Below are positions 8,213-16,128 of a stretch of 64,000 nt of DNA, in pieces; the first letter of the stretch is position 1, and each line of letters starts with the position of its first letter. The DNA lies in the NCBI GenBank assembly GCA_902795345.1, contig CADBKO010000003.1:1-64000 (forward strand). Reading direction: 5' to 3'. The notes below the pieces were generated by a model. It worked only from the letters and a program-made list of their open reading frames with translations. It was not told where the DNA came from and searched no databases. The translations under genes and the position numbers were made by a program. Origin of the DNA: Oscillospiraceae bacterium. GTDB lineage: Bacteria; Bacillota; Clostridia; Oscillospirales; Oscillospiraceae.

Positions 8213-10080
8213 TTCGTCAGCTCCTCATAGAGAAAATGCCGCCGATACCAGAAGTCCGCGATGCGGAAATCGGAGATGATCTTTGCCTGCTCCGGGTCGG
8301 GGGCGGTGGTGAAAGCGCCGTCCCAGCTCACATAAAAGCCATTGGAGGTGAGCACCGGCAGCTGGGACATGACGCTGTCGGTATACTGCATCCAGGCGCT
8401 GCCCTTCCAGCCGCAGAGGCGGAAGAGATAGTCCATGAGGAAGCTGGGGCTGAGGGCGGGGCCTTCTCCCACGAAGTCGTTGCCCAGCACTTCCTTGGCC
8501 TTGTCGTTTGCCCAGATCAGCCAGGAGGTGGAGTAGTAGTTATAGAAGCCCTCCTCCGTGCTTGTGTCCATGTTGACGCCCAGCTCGTTATAGACGCTGT
8601 TTGCGTCCCCGAACCAGGGCTTATGGTCCCCGAAGACTACCAGCACCACCGGCTCTTCACATTCCCGGAAGGCGTCCACCATCTCCAGGAGCCGGTCCGA
8701 GGTGTCCTTCACGGAGCCGAAGTAGTTGTTCATGATCATCCAGCTGTCCTGGGTGTAGTCCAGCCTTTCCACCCATTCCCCGAACCAGAGGGTCTCCAGG
8801 TCATAGGGCCCGTGGCCCTGGTAGGTCAGGTTATAGCTGAAGCTGGGGCCGTTTGCGAAGTCCTCCAGACAGAGCCGGGTAAGCTCCGGGAAGAAGGTGT
8901 TGTCGAAAGCGATGCCGCCGCCGGAGACCGCGTCGTAGTGGTCCTCCAGGAAGTAATAGTCCTGGAAGCCCAGGTAGCTGTTCACGTTCCGCCGGTTGTA
9001 GAACCAGTTGTAGCAGGGATGGCTGCCTCCGGTGGAGTAGCCCTGGCTGCGGAGATACCAGACGTAGGAATTGACGTTTTTCCGGTAGTTGTCCAGGATG
9101 CCGCTGCCGGTGAGGAAGCAGCGTTCCGTGTTGGTGGTGCCCCCAGCGAAGATGTTGTCCATCAGCTTGCCGTGGACGCTCTCGGCTTCCAGAGCGTGAT
9201 AGGGGGCGTAGACCTCCTCGCTGAGGCCGGGAATGTCCCAGGCGGACATGTCGCTGAAGGCTTCCAGCATGAGGGTGACGATATTCACCTTCTGCTCTTC
9301 GGGGATGTCCGCGTCCGCATAGGGGGCCAGGAGGCTCTTGGCATAATCGGCGCTGTAACCCGCCGGCGCGGTGGGGAAGGCTTCCCCGATGCTGTGGAGG
9401 AAGGGGTAGACAAAGCCCCGGGAGAGATAGGCCTGGGTGGCGCTCCAGCGGTTCACATGGTCGAAATTCTGGGCCTTCAGCTCATAGGTGGTATCATCCA
9501 GATAAGTTTTCCGCAGAGGGAAAGCGCAGAGGAGCAGCGCCAGAACGCCCACGGCGAGGCGGACGGGCCATTTCTGCCTGCCCCGCACCAGCAGGGCCAG
9601 AAAAACCGTGCTGACGGCGAGATAGAGGAGACAGGCCAGAAGCCGGTCGTCCACGGTCAGGTTATAATTCCCCACCACGCCCATGGCCGTGGCAGCGTCC
9701 ATGATGTCCGCGAACATGAGGGCGTCGTCCCGGAAAAGAAGCATGAAATAGTCCGCCGTGCTGAGTCCCAGCACCAGCAGGGAAGTGACCAGGTGGGCGA
9801 TCCAGCCCCGCCCGATGGCGCAGTAGAGGATCAGGAACAGCGCCAGCACCGGCAGGACATTCAGCAAGGCGATCAGGGGGTGGGTGAAGTAACCGTAGAA
9901 CACCTCCCAGGCATAGCGCCCGAAGGCCAGCAATAAGCTCAGCAGCCCCGTCCCCAGAGCGGCCAGCAGGGGCAGCAGCCAATTCCAGAGGTGGAAAACG
10001 ATCTTTTTCCCGCCGGAGAGCCCGGCGGCGCTTTTTCCGAACAGCCAGAAGCCGAAGAATTTGCTTTTAGCGGAAGCCAT
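8209..10080 (-). CDS. LTA-synthase-type membrane sulfatase/phosphoglycerol transferase
   Basis: A 623-residue protein with about five N-terminal membrane helices (about 33-190) and an extracellular sulfatase-fold domain (about 265-600). Visible motifs are NIVTLMLEAFSD (metal-binding Glu), GGTTNTE with the presumed nucleophile Thr315, and VVFGDHKPWFGD with further metal ligands. LtaS enzymes move glycerol phosphate from phosphatidylglycerol to lipoteichoic acid or related glycolipids; the variant here (GGT-N-E) matches the broad clostridial LtaS-like group, so the exact acceptor is unknown. It is the first gene of a two-gene unit with ogt. An extended -10 promoter lies 30 bases upstream. Confidence 0.88.
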   Translation of the reverse strand: MASAKSKFFGFWLFGKSAAGLSGGKKIVFHLWNWLLPLLAALGTGLLSLLLAFGRYAWEVFYGYFTHPLIALLNVLPVLALFLILYCAIGRGWIAHLVTSLLVLGLSTADYFMLLFRDDALMFADIMDAATAMGVVGNYNLTVDDRLLACLLYLAVSTVFLALLVRGRQKWPVRLAVGVLALLLCAFPLRKTYLDDTTYELKAQNFDHVNRWSATQAYLSRGFVYPFLHSIGEAFPTAPAGYSADYAKSLLAPYADADIPEEQKVNIVTLMLEAFSDMSAWDIPGLSEEVYAPYHALEAESVHGKLMDNIFAGGTTNTERCFLTGSGILDNYRKNVNSYVWYLRSQGYSTGGSHPCYNWFYNRRNVNSYLGFQDYYFLEDHYDAVSGGGIAFDNTFFPELTRLCLEDFANGPSFSYNLTYQGHGPYDLETLWFGEWVERLDYTQDSWMIMNNYFGSVKDTSDRLLEMVDAFRECEEPVVLVVFGDHKPWFGDANSVYNELGVNMDTSTEEGFYNYYSTSWLIWANDKAKEVLGNDFVGEGPALSPSFLMDYLFRLCGWKGSAWMQYTDSVMSQLPVLTSNGFYVSWDGAFTTAPDPEQAKIISDFRIADFWYRRHFLYEELTK

Positions 10081-10109
10081 ACGCGCCTCCCGAAATCAAG
10101 GATAGGGGT

Positions 10110-10118
10110 ATTATAGCA
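10110..10118 (-). promoter_or_regulatory. Extended -10 promoter of the sulfatase/ogt unit
   Basis: On the minus strand TGCTATAAT gives a perfect -10 (10110-10115) with an upstream TG. No good -35 box is seen at the right distance, which is tolerated in extended -10 promoters. Confidence 0.55.
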
Positions 10119-10189
10119 CGTTTCGGCCGGGAATCCCACCCTATTGCAAAAACTCAACGGATGCTTGGAAAAAGCCAAAAATGCCTTTG

Positions 10190-10218
10190 TTGACTTGGAT
10201 AACGCTTTCCGATATCCT
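10190..10218 (+). promoter_or_regulatory. Promoter of the XRE-family gene
   Basis: TTGACT (10190-10195), 17-base spacer, TATCCT (10213-10218), about 50 bases before the start codon. The -10 sequence is the same as in the blaI-like promoter. Confidence 0.7.
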
Positions 10219-10268
10219 CAAAGCAGGGAATGGAGCTCCTTCGAAAAAAACGAAAGGATGTGGATACG

Positions 10269-11624
10269 ATGGAATTCAGCGCGAATTTGCGCCGTCTGCG
10301 AAAGGCGGCGGGGCTTACCCAGGAGGCCCTTGCGGAAAAACTGCACCTGACGGGCCAGGCGGTGAGCCGCTGGGAGACGGGGGAGGGCTACCCGGAAATC
10401 ACCCTGCTGCCTGGCTTGGCGGACCTTCTGGGCGTTACGGTGGACGCCCTGCTGCGAAATGCGGAGCTGACGGCGGAGGAAAAGTACGCTGTTATGGAGA
10501 AATTCACCAGACTGTCCCAGGAGGGGAAGGACGAAGAAGCCATCGCCCTTTTGGAGGAACAGCTGCGGCTGCACCCGGACGAGGACTCCATGCGGGAGCG
10601 GATGACCACAAGCCTGCTCCTATATGCAAGAAAGCTGAGGCGGGAGGGGAAGGATACCCTGGCGGTGGCCGCGCTGAGAAAAGCAGAGGCCTCCGCGGAG
10701 ATCCTGCGCAACTCCGAGGATCCCTGGCTTCGGCGTCAGCCGGACGCCAAGCTGCCGGAGATCTACTATCTCCTGGGGGAAAGGGAAAAGCTGAGACAGC
10801 AGCATGTGACGACGGTGGATCCCTATTATTCCTCCATGTATAACTGTGCCGTGGGAAAGGATTTCTACTATGTATTTGAGCGGGGGACCCTGGACGCGGT
10901 GATCCGGTTGTCGGGCTTCCTTGGGAATCTGGCGTTTCGGATGCCCAAGGGAAGGGAGAGCCTCCTCAGGCGGGGGCCGGACGAGCCGGGGAACCCGCTG
11001 GTCTATGAACCCCTGCATGAGGAAGGGGAATGGTGCGTCAGCGAGGCCGAACGCTTTGAGATCGAGAAAAGCCGCTTAGACCTGCTGGAAGCCTTCTCCG
11101 GCGGAGAGGGCTTCGGCCCGATCCGGGAAATGGAAAACGAGGTATTCAAATCCATGCTGGACCTGGCTGCGGAGATGGAGGACAAGACGCGGCTGCTGGA
11201 TACGCTGGAACTTTACACCGCGCGCTTTGCCAACCGGGAGCTGGCGGAGTGGGAGCGCAAGCGCCTGCCGGTCCTGAACCGTTACCGCACATTGCTGAAC
11301 GGTCAGCTGCGCAAGGGGAGCGGAACGCCGGAGGCGGACGCTGTGGCTCTGCTGACCCCTTCGGAGCGGGAGCTCATGACGGAGCCGGTCAGCCCCGTTC
11401 CGGCCCTGAAGCATCTCCAGCTCTGCCGCGTCTTTATGCGGCCGCTCCCCCTGCTGCCCCTCCACCTGCAGGAAATGACCCGGCTCCTGCGGGAGGAGCG
11501 CTTCGCTTTCGCGGGGCAGGAGCCGCGTTTCCTGGCCGCCTGGGAAGCATTGGACGCCCTGGTCATGGAACTGGAGAAGGCAGGAGAGATCCCCGTGAAG
11601 GGCACGGAAGCGGTTTGGGGATAA
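10269..11624 (+). CDS. XRE-family regulator with a long C-terminal region
   Basis: A 451-residue protein. Residues 1-62 form an HTH_3/XRE DNA-binding domain (LRRLRKAAGLTQEALAEKLHLTGQAVSRWETGEGYPE). The remaining 390 residues are helical, with TPR-like heptads (EEAIALLEEQLRLHPDEDSMRERM; DTLAVAALRKAEASAEIL) suggesting a superhelical ligand- or protein-binding domain. The arrangement recalls XRE regulators with TPR-type sensor domains; the target is unknown. The ATG at 10269 follows GAAAGGATG and its own promoter. It is divergent from the sulfatase gene and ends next to the MITE-like element. Confidence 0.8.
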   Translation: MEFSANLRRLRKAAGLTQEALAEKLHLTGQAVSRWETGEGYPEITLLPGLADLLGVTVDALLRNAELTAEEKYAVMEKFTRLSQEGKDEEAIALLEEQLRLHPDEDSMRERMTTSLLLYARKLRREGKDTLAVAALRKAEASAEILRNSEDPWLRRQPDAKLPEIYYLLGEREKLRQQHVTTVDPYYSSMYNCAVGKDFYYVFERGTLDAVIRLSGFLGNLAFRMPKGRESLLRRGPDEPGNPLVYEPLHEEGEWCVSEAERFEIEKSRLDLLEAFSGGEGFGPIREMENEVFKSMLDLAAEMEDKTRLLDTLELYTARFANRELAEWERKRLPVLNRYRTLLNGQLRKGSGTPEADAVALLTPSERELMTEPVSPVPALKHLQLCRVFMRPLPLLPLHLQEMTRLLREERFAFAGQEPRFLAAWEALDALVMELEKAGEIPVKGTEAVWG

Positions 11625-11637
11625 AATGACGATTACA

Positions 11638-11785
11638 GCAAGGGAGAGGACCGATCCCGGTCCTCTCAAGCTGTCGACAAAGTGTCGACAGCTTGAGACG
11701 CAAAATCAGAATTGTATTCTGATTTTGCAAGGATATAACGTGAAGGGGGATTCCCGTCCCCCTCGATCCCGGTCCTCTCCTTTGC
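11638..11785. mobile_element. MITE-like 148-bp element made of stacked hairpins
   Basis: The ends are 16-bp inverted repeats with one mismatch (GCAAGGGAGAGGACCG at 11638-11653; CGGTCCTCTCCTTTGC at 11770-11785). Inside are four hairpins in a row: 11644-11667 (10-bp arms), 11665-11697 (perfect 15-bp arms, loop AAG), 11700-11728 (perfect 13-bp arms, loop TGT) and 11744-11763 (7-bp arms). It has no coding capacity and lies between two converging genes. No target-site duplication is seen. It may also act as a bidirectional terminator. Confidence 0.7.
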
Positions 11786-11796
11786 GCTTTTTCCTG

Positions 11797-12627
11797 TTAT
11801 TTCTTCGGCCTGACGATGGTCTGCTGGGCGGACTTTCCGAAGAAATGATAGCCGGAGCCGCCCTCGCACAAGAGGTCCAGCAGCTCGTCCGCGTCCGTGA
11901 CCGCGATGCCGCCCAGGGTGGTGACGCCCCGCTTGAAGAAGGCGTCCGGCAGCATGCTCACCGTGGGGCCGGTGACGATGATCTCCGCCCCGGGCTTGCG
12001 CAATTCCAGCAGCCCCGGCAGGGTATCGTTCAGCACCGTCACGCCGGTGATGACCATGAGGTCAGCCTTGGGGACGCAGTTCGGCGCATCGCTGGGCGGC
12101 GCGTAGTGGTCCAGCTCCTTGCCCTTGAGGGTGCGGGGATCCATCTCCATGACGGTGAAGGGCGCATCGGCGGCGATCAGCTTCTTCAGCATGGGCACCA
12201 GAGCGCCTACCACCACGCTGTACTCGTATTTCGCCGGGTCCACGTCTTCAAAGGCGTTGCAGCCATATTCGACGGTATAGTCCGTGGGGGGCTTCAGCTG
12301 CCAGTAAAGGGAAGTGAGGGCGTTCAGCGCGGCGATGCCCAGGGTGCGCTTGAGGATATTCTTGTCGAAGATGTATTCCAGGTATTCCGCCGCCGTGCGG
12401 CCCTTGAGACGGCCCGAAAGAGGCATGGCCCGGGCGGAGCTGGGACAGCATACCGCCTCCGGCATCTCCTTCACAGGCGTGTAGCACACCCCGCCGTGAC
12501 CGGTGGAGAGCTTCACACCGGAAAAGAACAGGCCGAACACGGCCCGCTCGATCTTGATCATTTCCAGGTCGGAGCCGAAGGCGTCCACGATCTGCCCCAC
12601 CGTTTCCCGTAGGATCTCCATTTCCAT
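11797..12627 (-). CDS. DUF4213/DUF364 Rossmann-like protein
   Basis: A 276-residue cytoplasmic protein with an N-terminal DUF4213-like region (about 1-85) and a DUF364 Rossmann-like domain (about 105-270; PKADLMVITGVTVLNDTLPGLLE, IIVTGPTVSMLPDAFFKRGV). This family is thought to bind metals or a small ligand and is often found near anaerobic and metal-dependent enzymes, but no reaction is established. The ATG at 12627 is chosen over 12636 because GGGGAG sits 9 bases before it. The gene is divergent from the glycyl radical enzyme, with about 230 bases between the two starts, so shared control is plausible. Confidence 0.8.
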   Translation of the reverse strand: MEMEILRETVGQIVDAFGSDLEMIKIERAVFGLFFSGVKLSTGHGGVCYTPVKEMPEAVCCPSSARAMPLSGRLKGRTAAEYLEYIFDKNILKRTLGIAALNALTSLYWQLKPPTDYTVEYGCNAFEDVDPAKYEYSVVVGALVPMLKKLIAADAPFTVMEMDPRTLKGKELDHYAPPSDAPNCVPKADLMVITGVTVLNDTLPGLLELRKPGAEIIVTGPTVSMLPDAFFKRGVTTLGGIAVTDADELLDLLCEGGSGYHFFGKSAQQTIVRPKK

Positions 12628-12744
12628 TTCGCGCATCTCCCCGTATTTGTCTGATTTGCGTATAATATACCGGAAGAAGCGGGGACGGGCCGTTGTTTCT
12701 GCAACAATAACGGAAACTTTTCCCCGGGAGCGGGGGCCGCCGTC

Positions 12745-12773
12745 TTGAAAAAAACCGCGGGATGTGCTACTCT
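12745..12773 (+). promoter_or_regulatory. Promoter of the glycyl radical enzyme gene
   Basis: TTGAAA (12745-12750), 17-base spacer, TACTCT (12768-12773). About 80 bases of leader follow before the ATG, with AAGGAAAGG as ribosome binding site. Confidence 0.55.
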
Positions 12774-12860
12774 GTATTTGGGAAAATGGATGCAGATACA
12801 GCTTGCATCGGAAAGCAGACGGAATTAAGAGAAATTCGGATAAAGGAAAGGAAATGAGCC

Positions 12861-15308
12861 ATGTATCAATTCAGCCCCATCACCGAGCGCATCGGCAGAC
12901 TGCGCGACAAGGTGCGGGATCGGGTCATCATCGCCGACCCGGTGAAAGCCCGCATCAAGAGTGAAGCCCAGGCAAAGTACAAGAATTATCCCCCCGTGGT
13001 GCAGAAGCCTGCGGAATCCCTCTATGTGATCTCCAATATGCCCATCGACATCGTGGAGGATGAATACTTCGCGGGCGACGTGGGCAACCAGCACTGGGGC
13101 GCCTCCAGCGGCGCCATGTGGGCCATGATGGATATCGAGCATACCTGGGTCATGCAGGAAGACGGCCTCTATCACGCCCCCGACACGGACGAGTATTCCC
13201 ACCAGAAGCTGGCCATCTCTCCCGAGGATCTGAAGACCATGCGGGAGGACATGATGAAGAACCGGCCCACCGGCCCCATGGTCCGGCCCGAGCAGTGGCT
13301 GCCCGAGGGCGCGCAGGATGTGTACCGTCTGGAGGCCGCTCCCTTCGGCCGTCCCGGCGGCTTCGGCGTGCTGCTGCCTCCCGGACACCTGACCCCCGGC
13401 TTCCAGAATATCCTGAAGCGGGGCTATGGGGATATCCGCAAGCAGGCCCAGGATTGGCTGGATGCGCATAAGGGCAATGTCATGGGCAACGATATGGGCA
13501 AGTATCTGTTCTATTCCGCCGCCGTTCTTGCCTGCGACGGGGCCATCACCCTCACCAAGCGCTATGCCGACAAGGCCCGGGAGAAGGCCCAGACCGAGAC
13601 CCGGCCCGAGAAGAAGGCCGAATATCTGAAGATGGCCGACGGGCTGGACTGGATCGCCACCGGGACGCCCCGGAGCTTCTGGGAAGCGCTGCAGATGGTC
13701 ATGCTCTATCATATCTTCCTCATGGTGGACAATGGCCCCGGCGTCACCAGCATGGGCCGCTTCGACCAGTATACCTGGCCCTTCCTGAAGAAGGAGCTGG
13801 AGGAGGGCACCATCACCAAGGAATACGCCCAGGAGCTGGTGGACGCCTTCTTCCTCAAGCTGAATATCTTCTACGGCGGCGGCTTCGGCAAGGGCGCCCA
13901 GACCGCCGGCATCGGCCACATCGGCCAGCATACCACCATCGGCGGCTGCATCCCCGAGACCGGGGAGTGCGCGGTGAACCCCGTCAGCTACATGGTGCTG
14001 GAGGCCATCGCCCGCCTCAAGCTCCATGAGCCCACCGTCTCCCTCCGCACGGACAAGAACACCCCCAAGGAGATCTGGGACTGCGCCATCGCCACCAGCA
14101 TGAACGTGGGCGGCCTGCCCCTGCTGCAGAACGACGACGTCATCATCGCCGGCATCCAGAAGGAGCTGGGCTTCACCCTGGAGGACGCCCGGGATTACAG
14201 CTTCATCGGCTGCCAGGAGATCGTGGGCTCCGGCAACGACTATCCCGCCCCCAATGGCTCCAGCATGGGCATCAACGGCATCTATTGGCCTATCGTTCTG
14301 GTCATGGCCATCAACAACGGCATCAACCCCATGAACGGGCAGCAGGCCCCGGCGGAATACTGCTCCGGCTATCTCTATGAGATGAAGTCCCTGGATGAGG
14401 TCAAGGCGGCCTATGAGAAGCTGGCCACCTGGATGTTCACCTGGATCGCCACTCTGAACAACTACACGGAGCATGAATACGCCCGGCTGTTCCCCTTCCC
14501 GAATCTATCCATCTCCACCATCGGCTGCATGGAGTCCGGCAAGGATGTGTCCGAGGGCGGCGCGAAGTACAACTCCTACGGCGGCACCGCCACCGGCATG
14601 GCCACCGTGGGCGACAGCCTGACGGCCCTGAAATACATGGTCTTCGACAAGAAGATCGTCTCCGGCAAGGAATTCCTGGATGCCCTGCTGGCCAACTGGG
14701 AGGGCTATGAGCCCCTGCGCCAGCGCATCATCAATGAAGTGCCCCACTATGGCAACGCCGATCCCTATGCCGACGTGGAGCAGAAGTACGTCATGGACAC
14801 TTATTACGGCATCAGCCGCGCCTTCCACAATGCGCGCTGCAAGGTCTATAAGTGCGGCATGTTCGGCGCCGCGGACCACGTGCCCCAGGGTGAGATCACC
14901 TGGGCCACCCCCGACGGACGCAAGGCGGGCACCCCCATCGCCGACGCCATGAGCCCCGTCCAAGGCCGCGACACCAACGGGCCCACCTCCGTCTTCCTCT
15001 CCTCCTGCTGCTTCGACCACACCCGGTATCTGGACGGCATGGCGGTGAACCTGAAGATCCATCCCACCTCCCTCAACTCCGACGCCGGCATCGACAAGCT
15101 GGAGGATATGACCAAGACCTATTTCGAGGATGGCGGCATGGAAGTCCAGTACAACGTGGTGGACGCCAAGACCCTGCGGGACGCCCAGAAGCACCCCGAC
15201 CAGTATCACAACCTGGTGGTGCGCATCGCGGGTTACAGCGCCTACTTCGTGGATATGACCGAGGCCATGCAGAACGACGTCATTTCCCGCGCCGAGCACA
15301 GCTTCTGA
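12861..15308 (+). CDS. Glycyl radical enzyme of the PFL/dehydratase superfamily, substrate unknown
   Basis: An 815-residue oxygen-sensitive enzyme. Near the C-terminus RIAGYSAYF carries the radical-bearing Gly791. The mid-protein thiyl cysteine is Cys451 in GCQE; the Cys-x-Glu pattern (Glu453) occurs in diol dehydratases, choline and isethionate lyases and hydroxyphenylacetate decarboxylase, while true pyruvate formate-lyase has two adjacent cysteines. It is therefore probably not PFL. Length fits the family. Usually a radical-SAM activase gene lies next door, but none is found within the window. The flanking genes are a divergent DUF364 gene and a tRNA, which do not name a substrate. A strong terminator follows. 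Confidence 0.9.
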   Translation: MYQFSPITERIGRLRDKVRDRVIIADPVKARIKSEAQAKYKNYPPVVQKPAESLYVISNMPIDIVEDEYFAGDVGNQHWGASSGAMWAMMDIEHTWVMQEDGLYHAPDTDEYSHQKLAISPEDLKTMREDMMKNRPTGPMVRPEQWLPEGAQDVYRLEAAPFGRPGGFGVLLPPGHLTPGFQNILKRGYGDIRKQAQDWLDAHKGNVMGNDMGKYLFYSAAVLACDGAITLTKRYADKAREKAQTETRPEKKAEYLKMADGLDWIATGTPRSFWEALQMVMLYHIFLMVDNGPGVTSMGRFDQYTWPFLKKELEEGTITKEYAQELVDAFFLKLNIFYGGGFGKGAQTAGIGHIGQHTTIGGCIPETGECAVNPVSYMVLEAIARLKLHEPTVSLRTDKNTPKEIWDCAIATSMNVGGLPLLQNDDVIIAGIQKELGFTLEDARDYSFIGCQEIVGSGNDYPAPNGSSMGINGIYWPIVLVMAINNGINPMNGQQAPAEYCSGYLYEMKSLDEVKAAYEKLATWMFTWIATLNNYTEHEYARLFPFPNLSISTIGCMESGKDVSEGGAKYNSYGGTATGMATVGDSLTALKYMVFDKKIVSGKEFLDALLANWEGYEPLRQRIINEVPHYGNADPYADVEQKYVMDTYYGISRAFHNARCKVYKCGMFGAADHVPQGEITWATPDGRKAGTPIADAMSPVQGRDTNGPTSVFLSSCCFDHTRYLDGMAVNLKIHPTSLNSDAGIDKLEDMTKTYFEDGGMEVQYNVVDAKTLRDAQKHPDQYHNLVVRIAGYSAYFVDMTEAMQNDVISRAEHSF

Positions 15309-15323
15309 TTCTTCAAATGCAAC

Positions 15324-15368
15324 GCGGAGCCCCTGCCGAGAGGCAGGGGCTCCGCTATTTCTTTTTCC
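15324..15368 (+). terminator. Terminator of the glycyl radical enzyme gene
   Basis: GCGGAGCCCCTGCC and GGCAGGGGCTCCGC form a perfect 14-bp stem with loop GAGA, followed by TATTTCTTTTT. Confidence 0.92.
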
Positions 15369-15387
15369 GAAACTTGCGAAAAAGGGC

Positions 15388-15416
15388 TTGCATTATTCTG
15401 GGAAGTGTGCTACTAT
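15388..15416 (+). promoter_or_regulatory. Promoter of tRNA-Pro
   Basis: TTGCAT (15388-15393), 17-base spacer, TACTAT (15411-15416), ending 19 bases before the tRNA. Confidence 0.75.
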
Positions 15417-15435
15417 ATCCGAGCGTTCAGGAAAT

Positions 15436-15512
15436 CCGGGTGTGGCGAAGTTTGGTATCGCGCTTGAATGGGGTTCAAGAGGCCGCTGGTTCGAATCCAG
15501 TCACTCGGACCA
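15436..15512 (+). tRNA. tRNA-Pro (anticodon GGG)
   Basis: A full cloverleaf of 77 bases including the encoded CCA. The acceptor stem CCGGGTG pairs with CACTCGG (one G-T pair); the D stem is GCGA/TCGC with TTTGGTA in the loop; the anticodon stem is CTTGA/TCAAG with loop ATGGGGT, giving anticodon GGG at 15470-15472; the T arm is GCTGG-TTCGAAT-CCAGT. It reads the codons CCC and CCU. It has its own promoter and terminator, so it is a single tRNA transcript. Confidence 0.95.
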
Positions 15513-15513
15513 A

Positions 15514-15546
15514 AACCGCTGAGAATTTCGATTCTCAGCGGTTTTT
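15514..15546 (+). terminator. Terminator of tRNA-Pro
   Basis: AACCGCTGAGAAT and ATTCTCAGCGGTT pair around TTCG, followed by a T-run. Confidence 0.9.
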
Positions 15547-15605
15547 GCTGTATACAGGCAACAGATGATAGTGGACGCATGGGACATGATGAAAGGAGAT
15601 AATGC

Positions 15606-16019
15606 ATGACTTACGAGGTATCCAGCGGCGCCGTCGTCTTTTCTAGGGAGGGCGGTGGAATCCGTTATGTGATCGTGCGGTCATTGGAGGGATATTATGG
15701 CTTCCCCAAAGGCCACATAGAAGGAACGGAGACGGAGGAAGAAGCTGCACTTCGGGAGATCCAAGAGGAAACAGGGCTTACCGTCCGTCTTGTTCCCGGC
15801 TTTCGCACCATCGACGAGCATACCATTCCGGAAAAGCCCGGCGTGACGAAGCGGATCATTTACTTCCTGGGGGAATACGAAGGGCAGGAGATCCAATTGC
15901 AAAAAGAGGAACTGCTGGAGGCTCCGCTTCTCAGTTACGAGGAAACCATTTCTCGTTTTCAGTTTGAAAGCTCCCGCCGCATATTGAAAGAAGCCAATGA
16001 TTTCTTGCTTGCCCTGTGA
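15606..16019 (+). CDS. Nudix hydrolase, diadenosine tetraphosphatase type
   Basis: A 137-residue Nudix protein. The Nudix box GX5EX7REUXEEXGU is complete, running from Gly36 region GHIEGTE to REIQEETGL. The N-terminus (SSGAVVFSREGGGIRYVIVRS, then GFPKGHIE) matches the asymmetric bis(5'-nucleosyl)-tetraphosphatase subgroup, which splits Ap4A to ATP and AMP; mRNA decapping-type or other nucleotide-diphosphate substrates remain possible. The ATG at 15606 lies 6 bases after AGGAG; an ATG at 15602 is in another frame. The gene stands alone between the tRNA terminator and a shared downstream hairpin. Confidence 0.88.
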   Translation: MTYEVSSGAVVFSREGGGIRYVIVRSLEGYYGFPKGHIEGTETEEEAALREIQEETGLTVRLVPGFRTIDEHTIPEKPGVTKRIIYFLGEYEGQEIQLQKEELLEAPLLSYEETISRFQFESSRRILKEANDFLLAL

Positions 16020-16082
16020 TCCTGCCGGACAGTAATGCGCGCCCGTCTATAAAAGCGTATCGAAGATGTATGACATATAAGA

Positions 16083-16118
16083 GCAGAGGCTTCCCGAAGG
16101 GAAACCTCTGCTTTTCTG
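16083..16118 (+). terminator. Hairpin terminator between converging Nudix and esterase genes
   Basis: GCAGAGG and CCTCTGC form a stem extended by CTTCCC/GGGAAA with one mismatch, loop GAAG, then TTTTC. The minus strand also continues into a less clear T-rich stretch. Confidence 0.75.
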
Positions 16119-16128
16119 CTCCCGTCTT

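Noticed and set aside
12691..12712. Imperfect palindrome CGTTGTT...AACAATAACG between the DUF364 and glycyl radical enzyme genes as an operator.
   Set aside because: The arms are offset by three bases and there is no second copy, so chance is as likely.
12861..15308. Calling the glycyl radical enzyme pyruvate formate-lyase.
   Set aside because: It has a single active-site cysteine followed by Gln-Glu instead of the Cys-Cys pair, and no pflA-type gene.
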